Positions 7,946-17,887 of a DNA stretch of 64,000 nt are shown piece after piece (the first letter of the stretch is position 1; each line of letters opens with the position of its first letter). This stretch comes from an uncultured bacterium (GTDB lineage Bacteria > Bacillota > Clostridia > Peptostreptococcales > Anaerovoracaceae): NCBI GenBank assembly GCA_905214225.1, contig CAJMLL010000006.1:1-64000 (forward strand), read 5' to 3'. The notes beneath the pieces were generated by a model. That model saw nothing but the letters and a program-made list of their open reading frames with translations. It was not told where the DNA came from and did not search any database. Made by a program: the position numbers and the translations under genes.

Positions 7946-10351
7946 ATGAAGACGAGAGTAAAGAAAATCTTGAGTATCGTCATCATCGCAGTCGTTGTAA
8001 TCGGCTGGTATGCGTCCTGTTTCGGTCTGGGTTCAATCAACAACCTGAAGGACTCTCTGAAATACGGACTCGACATTGATGGTGGTGTGTACGTTGTTCT
8101 GAAAGCCGATACAGGTCATATGAGTGACGCCAAGGTGAAGAAGGTCATGGATCAGACAAAGGAAGTTCTGAACCGCCGTGTCAATGCCATGGGTGTTTCT
8201 GAGGCCAGTGTCAGCGTAGAGGGAAAGAACCGTCTCCGTGTTGAAATGCCGGGTGTCAAGGATGCCAAGCAGGCCATCAACAAGATCGGAAAAACGGCCA
8301 AGCTGCGTTTCACACTCGCGGACGGTACAACAATTATGACCGGATCTGACGTTAAGAACGCGACAGCCAGTCAGGACCAGGAAAACGGAGGTTATAAAAT
8401 TGTGCTGAAGCTTTCCAGTTCCGGACAGAGCAAGTTCGCGGATGCCACAGAGAAAGCTGCAAACGGAGACGTCACGGCGACCGTGCAGAATCACGGAACG
8501 ACGGTAAGCAATTCGTCGATTGTCATCTGGCTGGATAATGATATTCTGACTGCGCCTACAGCAAGCCAGAGAATCGATTCCTCTACCTGTGAAATTACAG
8601 GAGGAACCGGCGGAATGAGCAAGACAGAAGCTACGGAAGAAGCCGCCCTGATCCGCGGAGGATCTCTGCCGGTATCTCTGCATGAGGTATCTTCTTCTGT
8701 ACAGACTGCGTCCATCGGAGCAAACGCCCTGAATAAGAGTATTGTTGCCGGAGCCATCGGTCTCGGACTGGTCTTCCTCTTCATGATCATCGCCTTCAAT
8801 CTGCTGGGTGTATTTGCGGATATCGCACTGGCACTGTACGTACTTCTCGTACTCTGGTCCATGAAGATGATCGGCGCCGTTCTGACCCTGCCGGGAATCG
8901 CAGGTATTATCCTCGGAGTAGGAATGGCCGTAGATGCGAACGTTATCATCTTTACCCGAATCAAGGAAGAGATTGGAAAGGGGCGGTCGATACGATCTGC
9001 CGTGGATGAAGGTTTCCGGCACGCGCTGGTAACCGTACTCGACTCGCAGATCACCACGATGATCGCGACCATCGTGCTGTATGAGCTGGGATCCACAACG
9101 GTTAAGGGATTCGCGATTACCCTGATGATTTCCATCATCGTCAGCATCTTTACTGCAGTTGTGGTTACACAGGTATTCGTCAGCACACTTGCAGACAGCA
9201 GAGCAGCGAAGTACACGTTCTTCGGATGCCATGCAGACGGAACCCCGAGGCGCTGGATCAAGCATCAGGTTCACTTTATTGAAAAGAGAAAGATCTTCTA
9301 CTGCTGCAGTGGAGCCTTCATCGTACTGGGCCTCTGCTTCCTGATCTTCCACGGATTTAATTATGGTATCGACTTCACAGGCGGTACAATGATCCAGATG
9401 GATATGGGCCATAAGGTCAGCACGACAGAAGTGAAGAAGGCGGTCAGCCAGTATAAGCTGGATCCGACCATCGTTTACTCCGGAAAAGGAAATAAAGAGG
9501 TCATCATCCGTACAGGAAAGTCCCTGAATGCCAACCAGAGAGATGCCGTTCAGAAGACCCTGGAACAGAAGTTCAATCGTCCTTCCAATTCGGTTATTTC
9601 CTCTGAGGAATTCGGTCCTTCCATCGGAAGCGAATTGAGAAATAATGCAATTAAATCAATCCTGATTGCGGCACTGGGCATGCTGATTTACATCATCTTC
9701 CGCTTCAAGTCCTGGAAATATGGTGTTGCGGCGATTGCCGGAATCGGTCACGACGTGCTCGTTCTGATCGGTGTCTATGCAATCTTCGGAATCACGGTCG
9801 ACAACCCATTCGTTGCCGCGGTTCTGACCATTGTCGGATACTCCATCAACGATACCATCGTTATTTTCGACCGAGTGCGTGAGAACAGACATATCATGAG
9901 AGGAAAACCAGTTATGGAGGTACTGGACACCAGTATCACCCAGACCCTCGACCGTTCTCTCATGACATCCATCACCACAGAGATTGCGATCATTCCGCTG
10001 CTGTTCTTTGTATCCTCTGAGCTGGCAGCATTCGTTCTCCCGCTGATGGTTGGTGTCGCAGTAGGAACTTATTCTTCCATCTGCCTGTGCAGCCCGCTCT
10101 TCTACGAGTTCAACAAGCGTGAAGAAGCATCACGTTATGCGCAGATTGCGAAGAATAAGAAGCGTATCGAGGCAAAGAAAGAAGAGCACAAGGCAGAAAA
10201 GAAGCGCGAGGAAGAAGCCGAGAAGACGCGTGAGGCACAGCGTGCTGAGCAGAAACAGGCATCCCTTCCGGAACATTCCTCAGCGGCAAAGCCGAAGAAA
10301 AAGAATAAAAAGAATCAGCAGAAGCACGTTTCTTATAAACGAAAGAAATAA
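7946..10351 (+). CDS. secDF: Protein translocase subunit SecDF (fused)
   Basis: The 801-residue protein joins SecD and SecF in one chain, as in Bacillus. The complex uses the proton gradient to pull exported proteins across the membrane after SecA. SecD spans about residues 1-420 with the N-terminal helix, YGLDIDGGVYVVL and the P1-type periplasmic domain; SecF spans about 450-720 and begins with NYGIDFTGGTMIQMDM. The conserved GVGMAVDANVIIF and GYSINDTIVIFDRVRE membrane motifs are present. A Lys/Glu-rich cytoplasmic tail of about 75 residues ends the protein. The rel gene follows after 30 bases with no terminator between, suggesting co-transcription. Confidence 0.95.
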   Translation: MKTRVKKILSIVIIAVVVIGWYASCFGLGSINNLKDSLKYGLDIDGGVYVVLKADTGHMSDAKVKKVMDQTKEVLNRRVNAMGVSEASVSVEGKNRLRVEMPGVKDAKQAINKIGKTAKLRFTLADGTTIMTGSDVKNATASQDQENGGYKIVLKLSSSGQSKFADATEKAANGDVTATVQNHGTTVSNSSIVIWLDNDILTAPTASQRIDSSTCEITGGTGGMSKTEATEEAALIRGGSLPVSLHEVSSSVQTASIGANALNKSIVAGAIGLGLVFLFMIIAFNLLGVFADIALALYVLLVLWSMKMIGAVLTLPGIAGIILGVGMAVDANVIIFTRIKEEIGKGRSIRSAVDEGFRHALVTVLDSQITTMIATIVLYELGSTTVKGFAITLMISIIVSIFTAVVVTQVFVSTLADSRAAKYTFFGCHADGTPRRWIKHQVHFIEKRKIFYCCSGAFIVLGLCFLIFHGFNYGIDFTGGTMIQMDMGHKVSTTEVKKAVSQYKLDPTIVYSGKGNKEVIIRTGKSLNANQRDAVQKTLEQKFNRPSNSVISSEEFGPSIGSELRNNAIKSILIAALGMLIYIIFRFKSWKYGVAAIAGIGHDVLVLIGVYAIFGITVDNPFVAAVLTIVGYSINDTIVIFDRVRENRHIMRGKPVMEVLDTSITQTLDRSLMTSITTEIAIIPLLFFVSSELAAFVLPLMVGVAVGTYSSICLCSPLFYEFNKREEASRYAQIAKNKKRIEAKKEEHKAEKKREEEAEKTREAQRAEQKQASLPEHSSAAKPKKKNKKNQQKHVSYKRKK

Positions 10352-10381
10352 AGCCGGTTTGTTCTAAAAGGATGAGCATTC

Positions 10382-12583
10382 ATGAAGACAAAAGCAAAGT
10401 TTTTGGAAGAGATCCTTCAGTATAAACCATATAATACTGAACTGATCGGCAGGGCTTATGATAAAGCAAAGGAACTCCACGACGGCCAGCTGAGAAAGAG
10501 CGGTGAGCCGTATCTGGTTCATCCGATCGCTGTAGCCATTATTCTGGCTCAGCTCGGAATGGACGATGAGACTCTGGTCGCCGGGATGCTCCATGATACA
10601 GTTGAAGATACACCTTACACGAGAGAGCAGCTCGTCGAAGATTTCGGCGAAGACATCGCTCTTCTCGTGGACGGTGTCACGAAACTCGGAAATCTTAAGG
10701 TCGACAGTAAGGAACAGGCGCAGGCGGAAAACCTGCGCAAAATGTTCCTGGCGATGTCTAAGGATATCCGGGTTTTGATTATCAAGCTGGCTGATCGTCT
10801 GCATAATATGCGGACGATTGAATTCATGACGCCTGCTAAAATAATTGAAAAATCCCGTGAAACACTGGATATCTATGCGCCGCTTGCAGGGCGTCTCGGA
10901 ATCTATACCGTAAAATTTGAATTGGAGAACATTTCTCTGAAGTATCTGCATCCACAGGAATACGCAGATCTTGAGAAACGCGTCAATACAAAGAAACAGC
11001 AGCGCGAAGAGATGATCCAGAAGGTTATAGCGGAGATTAAAGAGGCGCTGGACGGCATGCACATGAAGTACGACATCATGGGCCGTTCCAAGCAGCTGTA
11101 CAGCATCTATAAGAAGATGACGGTGCAGCATAAACAGCTGGATGAAATTTTTGATCTGGTTGCGGTCCGCGTTATTGTGGAGACTGTCCGCGACTGTTAC
11201 GCAGTTCTGGGCCAGGTTCACACCATGTGGAAACCGATTCCGGGCCGTTTTAAAGATTACATCGCAATGCCGAAGCCGAACATGTACCAGTCTCTTCATA
11301 CTACGGTACTGGGAGATAACGGTGTTCCCTTTGAGATTCAGATCCGTACGTATGAGATGCACCGTGTTGCTGAATACGGTATTGCTGCGCACTGGAAATA
11401 TAAAGAGGGAAATACTTCCGGAGATCAGAATAAGGAAGACATGAAGCTGGCATGGCTGCGCCAGGCGATTGAGTGGCAGAAGGATCTTCAGGATCCGAAG
11501 GATTTCCTGGATACCCTGAAAATGGATCTCTTCTCCTCGCAAGTATTCGTATTTACGCCGAAGGGCGAAGTCATTGATCTTCCGGCAGGTTCCACGCCGC
11601 TGGATTTCGCATTTAAGATCCACACGGATGTCGGATGTCACTGCGTCGGAGCCAAGGTGAATGGAAAGATGGTCACCATCGATCATCCGCTCAGCAGCGG
11701 AGATATCGTTGAGATTGTCACCAACCCGAATTCTTCCGGACCAAGCGTGGACTGGCTGAAAATCGTAAAAAGTTCAACGGCAAAAAACAAGATCCGTTCC
11801 TGGCTGAAAAAGCAGAATAACGGAGATGATATCAGCCGGGGCCGTGAGGCTCTGGATAAGTATATCCGCAAGAAGAGTTATGAACCTTCCGCGGTAACAA
11901 AATCACAGTTCCTGAACCAGGCGATGAGGAAGATGAACTTTGCGACTCTGGATGAAGCATATAAACAGCTTGCCCAGGGTGGTTCACTGATCAGCCGTTT
12001 TGCTAAAATTCTTTTTGAACAGTATGATCAGGACCAGCAGAGGGAACAGGAGAAAAAGCGTGCAAAGGAAGAAGCGCTGCTTAAGGCTGCTGCGAAGTCT
12101 GATGTCAGGAAAAAGAAAAAACATCAGGATGCCGGAATTATCGTTAAGGGAATGGACGGACTGATGGTCAGAGTCGCGCACTGCTGCAACCCTGTACCGG
12201 GCGATGATATTATTGGATTCATTACCAAGGGCAGAGGCGTTTCCGTGCACAGAAAGGACTGTCCGAACATTACTTCCATGCCGGAATCAGAGCGTGCCCG
12301 TTTCATAGACGTGGAATGGAAGAAGGACGAACCGGAAGATCAGATGTATCAGGCGGCTATTACCGTTGTGTTCACTGACAGGAAGGGAATGTTCTCCGAC
12401 GTATCCCGTGTATGCGACGAGATGGATGTCAACATCGAGAGTGTAAACGGCAGAGTGGATAAAGACGGACGCATGCGTCTGATGCTGTCACTTTCCATCC
12501 GGGATATTAACCAGGTTGAACAGATCATGAGCAAGATGCGCAAGATTCCGGATGTGATCAGCACGTATCGTTCAGGTGTGTAA
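10382..12583 (+). CDS. relA: Bifunctional (p)ppGpp synthetase/hydrolase (Rel)
   Basis: The 733-residue product controls the stringent response by making and degrading (p)ppGpp. The HD hydrolase domain (about residues 30-180) has HDTVEDT, so the degrading activity looks intact. The synthetase domain (about 230-350) has RFKDYIAMPKPNMYQSLHTT; the RxKD motif marks the bifunctional Rel class rather than the EXDD type of proteobacterial RelA. A TGS domain (about 390-450, FVFTPKGEVIDLPAGSTPLDFAF), a conserved cysteine region (VRVAHCCNPVPGD) and a C-terminal ACT domain follow, the parts that sense stalled ribosomes. Order secDF-rel-MBL-hemZ-hisS-aspS is typical of Clostridia. Confidence 0.95.
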   Translation: MKTKAKFLEEILQYKPYNTELIGRAYDKAKELHDGQLRKSGEPYLVHPIAVAIILAQLGMDDETLVAGMLHDTVEDTPYTREQLVEDFGEDIALLVDGVTKLGNLKVDSKEQAQAENLRKMFLAMSKDIRVLIIKLADRLHNMRTIEFMTPAKIIEKSRETLDIYAPLAGRLGIYTVKFELENISLKYLHPQEYADLEKRVNTKKQQREEMIQKVIAEIKEALDGMHMKYDIMGRSKQLYSIYKKMTVQHKQLDEIFDLVAVRVIVETVRDCYAVLGQVHTMWKPIPGRFKDYIAMPKPNMYQSLHTTVLGDNGVPFEIQIRTYEMHRVAEYGIAAHWKYKEGNTSGDQNKEDMKLAWLRQAIEWQKDLQDPKDFLDTLKMDLFSSQVFVFTPKGEVIDLPAGSTPLDFAFKIHTDVGCHCVGAKVNGKMVTIDHPLSSGDIVEIVTNPNSSGPSVDWLKIVKSSTAKNKIRSWLKKQNNGDDISRGREALDKYIRKKSYEPSAVTKSQFLNQAMRKMNFATLDEAYKQLAQGGSLISRFAKILFEQYDQDQQREQEKKRAKEEALLKAAAKSDVRKKKKHQDAGIIVKGMDGLMVRVAHCCNPVPGDDIIGFITKGRGVSVHRKDCPNITSMPESERARFIDVEWKKDEPEDQMYQAAITVVFTDRKGMFSDVSRVCDEMDVNIESVNGRVDKDGRMRLMLSLSIRDINQVEQIMSKMRKIPDVISTYRSGV

Positions 12584-12601
12584 ATTCAGAATGCCGCCGG
12601 C

Positions 12602-12653
12602 GGGGCTGCTGGAGTCTTCGGAGATGTCGAGCATGAAGACGAGGCAGCCTTTT
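12602..12653 (+). terminator. Terminator-like hairpin after rel
   Basis: GGCTGC (12604-12609) pairs with GCAGCC (12644-12649) and, inside, GTCTTC (12614-12619) with GAAGAC (12635-12640); TTTT follows. This two-part stem fits a terminator, perhaps partial, since the next gene starts only 30 bases later. Confidence 0.55.
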
Positions 12654-12681
12654 GCTGACTGCAGTCTGGACAGGAGAGAAT

Positions 12682-13296
12682 ATGGAAATCAAGCATTATG
12701 AGACAGGCCCGATTTATGTCAATACCTATCTGGTATACGATGAAACAGGAGAAGGATTCATCGTCGATCCGGGCGGATTCAGCCAGGAGCTTATGGACGA
12801 AGTAAACAGTAAGAATCTGCATATCGGATGGATTCTGCTGACACATGGACATGGTGATCATATTGGAGGAATCGAAGAATTCCGGAAGGAAATTCCGGGG
12901 GTGAAGGTCCTTGCATCGGTTCATGAAAAACAGACGCTGGAGGATCCGCGTCTGAATTCTTCCAAGATGATCAATCGCAGAATTATCGTTGAGCATGCAG
13001 ACAAGTATGTGGAAGACGGGGATGAAATGCAGATTGGCGGGATGAATCTGAAATTCATGTTTACACCGGGACATACGCCGGGTGGACAGGTGATCCTTGT
13101 CGGAAAATACTGTTTCTGCGGAGACACGGTATTCCGGGGCTCGATCGGCCGGACGGATTTCCCGGGAGGCGATTACGATGCAATCATCAAGTCCCTGCAT
13201 CGTATTCTGGATCTTCCGGAAGATACGGTTCTTCTGCCTGGACATATGGGAGAATCGACGGTAAAAATTGAAAAGGAGACGAATCCATTTGCCTGA
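12682..13296 (+). CDS. MBL-fold metallo-hydrolase (glyoxalase II-like)
   Basis: The 204-residue product has the metallo-beta-lactamase core: THGHGDHIGGI near residue 55 for two zinc ions, GHTPGGQVIL in the middle and LLPGHMGESTV near the end. Length and layout match the small YqgX/GloB-like hydrolases that stand next to hemZ in many Clostridia; the natural substrate is not established. ATG 12682, preceded by AGGAGAG, is chosen over an upstream in-frame start with no ribosome site. Its end overlaps hemZ by 8 bases, so the two are probably translated together. Confidence 0.85.
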   Translation: MEIKHYETGPIYVNTYLVYDETGEGFIVDPGGFSQELMDEVNSKNLHIGWILLTHGHGDHIGGIEEFRKEIPGVKVLASVHEKQTLEDPRLNSSKMINRRIIVEHADKYVEDGDEMQIGGMNLKFMFTPGHTPGGQVILVGKYCFCGDTVFRGSIGRTDFPGGDYDAIIKSLHRILDLPEDTVLLPGHMGESTVKIEKETNPFA

Positions 13297-14707
13297 TACG
13301 AATGAATTTACAATAAAAATAAAACTGTACGGTGTGGAAAAGACCGCGCTGATGCGTGAGCTCATTGATGAATTCCTGCCGCCGGAGCGTTATGAACTGA
13401 TCGATCCGGAAAGCAGTGAGGAAGACTGCCTGAAGATCAATGAGGCGTTTAGCACAGACAGAAATGAAATCAAGCGGGAACTCTTCCGGAAACTGTCTGC
13501 ACTGACCGGAAAGCGTCCGGACTGGGGCATTCTGACCGGTGTGCGTCCGGTAAAACTTGCCGGAGAACTCCTGCATCAGTACGGCGATCCGGAGAAGGTC
13601 CGGGAGATCTTCTTGAAGGAATACTTTTTGACCGAAGAAAAGGCGGACCTGATTACAGAAATGTATCAGTACCAGCAGGAGAGCCTGGGAAATCCGGATC
13701 CCCATTCGATTGGAATCTACATTGGAATTCCTTTCTGTCCGACCCGCTGCCTCTACTGCTCCTTTGCGTCTAATCAGGTTCCGGATGAGGAAATCGCGCG
13801 CTATCTTCCGGCTCTGCTGAAGGAAATCCGTTTCACCGGGGAGAAGATGAAGGCGCAGGGCATTCATCCGGAGTCTGTATATGTCGGCGGCGGAACACCG
13901 ACAACGCTGACGGCGGAACAGATGGATCAGATGCTTTCTGAAGTTGAACGTTCCTGGGATCTGTCTTCTCTGAAGGAATTCTCTGTTGAAGCAGGCCGGC
14001 CGGATACGATCACGCTGGATAAACTGAAGGTGCTGAAGAAGCATCATGTCGGAAGAATCAGTATCAACCCGCAGTCGATGAAACAGAAGACGCTGGATAT
14101 TATCGGAAGAAGCCACACCCCGGAGAAAATCCGGAAAGCCTTCAGAATGGCCGCGTCAGTCGGATTTGACGTGGTGAATGCTGACCTGATTGCCGGGCTT
14201 CCGGAAGAAGAGCCGGAGGATTTTGCGGAAACTCTGGATGAGGTGCTGAAGCTGGGCGCGAATAATATTACCGTGCATACGCTTTCAGTCAAGCGGGCCT
14301 CGCGTTTAAAAGGCATTGATCAGGACTATCATTATAAAGTGGCGGGAATCGTCCGTCAGATGCTTGATCACAGCCGCGATGTTCTGCGTGCGGAGGGCTT
14401 CCGTCCCTATTACCTGTACCGGCAGAAACATATGGCCGGGTATTTTGAAAATACCGGCTGGTCCCGTCCGGGCACGGAAGGTCTGTATAATACGCGCATC
14501 ATGGATGAGCATCAGAGCATTCTGGCTCTGGGAGCAGGCGGGATTTCCAAACGCTATTATCCGGCGATGGACAAGCTTGTCCGGGTTGCGAATGTAACCA
14601 ATTATCAGCAGTATATCGACCGTATCGATGAGATGTGCCAGAGGAAGGCAGACGGATTCTTCACTTCCGACAGCATGGCCGAAAAAGATATTAAGAATCT
14701 GGGGTAG
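13289..14707 (+). CDS. hemZ: Coproporphyrinogen dehydrogenase-like radical SAM protein HemZ
   Basis: The 472-residue product belongs to the HemN/HemZ radical SAM family. The cluster motif CPTRCLYC (CxxxCxxC) is near residue 150, after a N-terminal domain of about 140 residues that is characteristic of HemZ; GGGTPTTLTAEQ follows, and DLIAGLPEE is further on. HemZ was named for oxygen-independent coproporphyrinogen oxidation, but in organisms without a full haem pathway the role is uncertain. No other haem genes are in the window. I use TTG 13289, which sits 10 bases behind AAAGGAG; it overlaps the preceding gene by 8 bases. Confidence 0.85.
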   Translation: MPDTNEFTIKIKLYGVEKTALMRELIDEFLPPERYELIDPESSEEDCLKINEAFSTDRNEIKRELFRKLSALTGKRPDWGILTGVRPVKLAGELLHQYGDPEKVREIFLKEYFLTEEKADLITEMYQYQQESLGNPDPHSIGIYIGIPFCPTRCLYCSFASNQVPDEEIARYLPALLKEIRFTGEKMKAQGIHPESVYVGGGTPTTLTAEQMDQMLSEVERSWDLSSLKEFSVEAGRPDTITLDKLKVLKKHHVGRISINPQSMKQKTLDIIGRSHTPEKIRKAFRMAASVGFDVVNADLIAGLPEEEPEDFAETLDEVLKLGANNITVHTLSVKRASRLKGIDQDYHYKVAGIVRQMLDHSRDVLRAEGFRPYYLYRQKHMAGYFENTGWSRPGTEGLYNTRIMDEHQSILALGAGGISKRYYPAMDKLVRVANVTNYQQYIDRIDEMCQRKADGFFTSDSMAEKDIKNLG

Positions 14708-14724
14708 TAAAGGAGAGTGGAACT

Positions 14725-15990
14725 ATGCTGACAACAGCGCCTAAGGGAACCAAAGACATTATGCCTGAGGAAATTCACCGCTGGCATTTTGTTGAGGGAA
14801 AATTTCGCCGTATGTGCGAAAACTATGGATATAAAGAAATCCGTACACCGGATTTTGAGCATACAGAGCTGTTTTTAAGAGGCGTGGGAGGAACAACGGA
14901 CATCGTCCAGAAGGAGATGTACACCTTTAAGGATCACGCAGGAAGAAGCATCACGCTGAAGCCGGAGGGAACCTCTCCTGCTGTCCGCGCCTTCACAGAG
15001 CATAAGACCTTTGCGAACGTACAGCCGACCAAGCTCTGCTATGAAACACCGTGCTTCCGTTATGAGAAACCGCAGGCAGGCCGTCTGCGCCAGTTCCACC
15101 AGTTCGGCATCGAAGTGTTCGGAACACCGGACATGCTGGCAGATGCAGAAGTTATCTGCTTTGCAAAAGATTTCCTGAACGAGATGGGAATTAAAAATGT
15201 CCAGCTGGAAATTAACAGCGTCGGCTGCCCGAACTGCCGTCCGAAATACAGGGAAGCACTGAAGGATTTCCTCCGTCCGCATTACGATGAGCTCTGCGAC
15301 ACCTGCAAGAGCCGTTTTGAGACGAACCCAATGAGAATCCTGGACTGTAAGTCTCCGGAGGACCAGAAACTGGTGCAGGACGCACCGATGATGGTCGACT
15401 ATCTCTGCGACGACTGTAAGGCCGCTTTTGAGGATCTGAAGGCCAATCTGGACGCGATGGGGATCGATTACGTGGTTAACCCGAAGATCGTCAGAGGCCT
15501 GGATTACTATACCAAGACCGCATTTGAGTTCGTTTCCACAGGAATCGGCGCGCAGTCTACAGTCTGCGGAGGCGGCCGTTACGACCACCTGGTTGAAGAA
15601 ATCGGTGGACCGGAAGTTCCGGGTGTAGGATTCGGCCTGGGTATCGAGCGTCTCCTGCTTCTGATGGACGAAAACGGATTCCCGTTCCCGGAGCCTGCAC
15701 CGGTCGATGTATTCATCGCGGTGATGGGCGATGCGGCGAAGCGTGAGGGTCTGCGCATCATGCATGAAATGCGTCAGTCCGGTCTCCACGCGGAAATGGA
15801 CATCCTTTCCAGAAAGGTCAAGGGACAGTTCAAGTATGCAGCCCGTCTGAACAGCCGTTTCACCGTTATGATCGGAGATGACGAAATCCAGAAAGGCGTC
15901 GTTCAGCTGAAAGATATGGATGCCCATGAGCAGCATGAGCTTCCGCTGAATGAACTGGAAAAGAAGGTACACGAACTCCTCGGAAAGTAA
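14725..15990 (+). CDS. hisS: Histidyl-tRNA synthetase
   Basis: The 421-residue class II synthetase charges tRNA-His. Motif 1 and GTKDIMPEE lie at the N-terminus, motif 2 is around FRYEKPQAGRLRQFHQ, the histidine-A loop is RGLDYYTKTAFE, and motif 3 has GFGLGIERLL; the anticodon-binding domain ends the protein. The insert with NSVGCPNC, LCDTCKSRF and DYLCDDC has paired cysteines, a feature of many clostridial HisRS enzymes and a possible zinc site. The gene starts 17 bases after hemZ with GGAGAG in front. Confidence 0.95.
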   Translation: MLTTAPKGTKDIMPEEIHRWHFVEGKFRRMCENYGYKEIRTPDFEHTELFLRGVGGTTDIVQKEMYTFKDHAGRSITLKPEGTSPAVRAFTEHKTFANVQPTKLCYETPCFRYEKPQAGRLRQFHQFGIEVFGTPDMLADAEVICFAKDFLNEMGIKNVQLEINSVGCPNCRPKYREALKDFLRPHYDELCDTCKSRFETNPMRILDCKSPEDQKLVQDAPMMVDYLCDDCKAAFEDLKANLDAMGIDYVVNPKIVRGLDYYTKTAFEFVSTGIGAQSTVCGGGRYDHLVEEIGGPEVPGVGFGLGIERLLLLMDENGFPFPEPAPVDVFIAVMGDAAKREGLRIMHEMRQSGLHAEMDILSRKVKGQFKYAARLNSRFTVMIGDDEIQKGVVQLKDMDAHEQHELPLNELEKKVHELLGK

Positions 15991-16046
15991 TCTGGGAAGT
16001 CCGCGGATTCAGATGCAGATGAACAAGTCAATAAATCAATTATTAA

Positions 16047-16085
16047 TATAATTAAGTCGTCCGCCGGTGCCTGCATTCGGCGGAC
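16047..16085 (+). promoter_or_regulatory. Possible aspS promoter and leader hairpin
   Basis: A perfect TATAAT lies at 16047-16052, though without a good -35 box. A 7-base-pair stem, GTCCGCC (16059-16065) with GGCGGAC (16079-16085), would form at the very 5' end of a transcript starting there. No T-run follows, so it is more likely a stabilising 5' hairpin than a terminator. There is no T-box; the gap is too short. Confidence 0.4.
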
Positions 16086-16112
16086 AGATACACGTTATTC
16101 AGGAGTTAAGCA

Positions 16113-17885
16113 ATGTCACAGTTACTAAAGCGCACACATATGTGTGGAGTTCTGACAAAAGAAAACATCGGCCAGGAGGTAACGCTGGACGGCTGGGTTG
16201 CCAGCCAGAGGAGCCTTGGCGGGTTAATTTTTGTCGACTTGAGAGATAAAACCGGGATCACGCAGATTGTATTCGATGAGACCATCGATAAGGATAAGTT
16301 CGATCTCGCACAGAGCCTGGGAAGAGAGTATGTTATCGGCGTTTCCGGAAAGGTCCGCGAGCGTTCTTCCAAGAACCCGGACATTCCGACCGGAGATATT
16401 GAAATTCTGGCGACAGATATCGTACTGTACGCCTCTTCAGAGACCCCGCCGATCTACATCAAGGATGACGACCAGGTCAGCATGGATCTCCGCCTGAAGT
16501 ACCGTTATCTGGACCTGCGCAAGCAGAAAATGCAGAGAAACCTGACCTTCAGACATAAGGTCTGCAAGATCGCAAGAGACTATTTCGATGAGAACGGATT
16601 CACAGAAGTCGAGACACCGATGCTCGTCCGTTCCACACCGGAAGGCGCCCGTGACTATCTGGTTCCGAGCCGCGTCAACCACGGAATGTTCTATGCACTT
16701 CCGCAGTCCCCGCAGCTGTTCAAGCAGCTCCTGATGGTCGGCGGAACAGACCGCTACATGCAGATTGTAAAGTGCTTCCGCGATGAGGACCTGCGGGCAG
16801 ACAGACAGCCGGAATTCACCCAGATCGACCTGGAGATGAGTTTCGTTGATATGGATGACATTCTGACCATGCAGGAAGGCTTCCTGAAGCGCGTATTCAA
16901 GGAAATGCTGGACGTCGACATCAAGACTCCGCTTCCGAGAATGCAGTACTGGGATGCCATGAATCGTTACGGTTCCGATAAGCCGGACACCAGATTCGGA
17001 TTCGAGCTGCATAAGCTGAACGACATCCCGGCTGTAAAGAACAGCGAATTCAAGGTCTTCAGCAATGCGCTCTCCCAGGGCGGCGATGTCCGCGGAATCT
17101 GCATCGATGGAGGCAGCAAAGAGTACAGCCGCAAGAAGATTGACAAGCTGACGGAAGAGACAAAGCATTACGGCGCAAAGGGAATCGTCTGGATTCGTGT
17201 AGAAGACGGTGAATTCAAGTCTTCTGTAAACAAGTTCTTCAGCCAGGATGAACTGAAAGAGATCGCAGATGAATTCGATGCAAAGACAGGAGACCTGATC
17301 CTGATCGTTGCCGATCAGCCGAAGGTTGTCTATGACAGCCTGGGATTCCTGAGACGTCATATCGCCGACCAGATGGGCCTGCTCGACCCGCATCAGTACA
17401 ATCTGCTCTGGGTGGTCAACTTCCCGATGTTCGAGAAGAACGAGGACGGAGAGGTCACGGCCATGCATCATCCGTTTACCCATCCGAGAACAGAAGATAT
17501 CCCGCTGCTGGATACCGATCCGATGCATGTCGGATCCGATACCTATGACATCGTTCTGAACGGTGTGGAAATGGGCGGAGGAAGTATCCGTATTCACGAC
17601 CGTGATCTTCAGCAGAAGATGTTTGACATCCTGGGAATTACCAAAGAAGAATCTGAGCGTAAGTTCGGATTCCTTCTGGAAGCGTTTAAATATGGAGCAC
17701 CGCCGCACGGCGGACTGGCATACGGACTTGACCGTATGATCATGCTGCTGACCGGTGAATCCTCCATCCGTGAGGTTATGGCCTTCCCGAAGAACCAGAA
17801 CGCACAGTGCCTGGTCAGCGATGCGCCGAACACGGTTGACGATGAGCAGCTTAAGGAGCTTGGAATCGCAGTAACAGAGGAATAA
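16113..17885 (+). CDS. aspS: Aspartyl-tRNA synthetase
   Basis: The 590-residue bacterial-type AspRS charges tRNA-Asp (or Asp/Asn in organisms that amidate Asp-tRNA-Asn). It has the N-terminal OB-fold for the anticodon (VTLDGWVASQRSLGGLIFVDLRD), class II motifs with FRDEDLRADRQPEFTQIDLEM (motif 2 area), the bacterial GAD insertion in the middle, and motif 3 in GLAYGLDRMIMLL near the C-terminus. Length is normal. nadD follows after 2 bases, so they share a transcript. Confidence 0.95.
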   Translation: MSQLLKRTHMCGVLTKENIGQEVTLDGWVASQRSLGGLIFVDLRDKTGITQIVFDETIDKDKFDLAQSLGREYVIGVSGKVRERSSKNPDIPTGDIEILATDIVLYASSETPPIYIKDDDQVSMDLRLKYRYLDLRKQKMQRNLTFRHKVCKIARDYFDENGFTEVETPMLVRSTPEGARDYLVPSRVNHGMFYALPQSPQLFKQLLMVGGTDRYMQIVKCFRDEDLRADRQPEFTQIDLEMSFVDMDDILTMQEGFLKRVFKEMLDVDIKTPLPRMQYWDAMNRYGSDKPDTRFGFELHKLNDIPAVKNSEFKVFSNALSQGGDVRGICIDGGSKEYSRKKIDKLTEETKHYGAKGIVWIRVEDGEFKSSVNKFFSQDELKEIADEFDAKTGDLILIVADQPKVVYDSLGFLRRHIADQMGLLDPHQYNLLWVVNFPMFEKNEDGEVTAMHHPFTHPRTEDIPLLDTDPMHVGSDTYDIVLNGVEMGGGSIRIHDRDLQQKMFDILGITKEESERKFGFLLEAFKYGAPPHGGLAYGLDRMIMLLTGESSIREVMAFPKNQNAQCLVSDAPNTVDDEQLKELGIAVTEE

Positions 17886-17887
17886 AT

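Noticed and set aside
15991-16112. A T-box riboswitch before aspS
   Set aside because: The gap is only 120 bases and lacks the T-box consensus TGGNACCGCG; only a simple hairpin is present.
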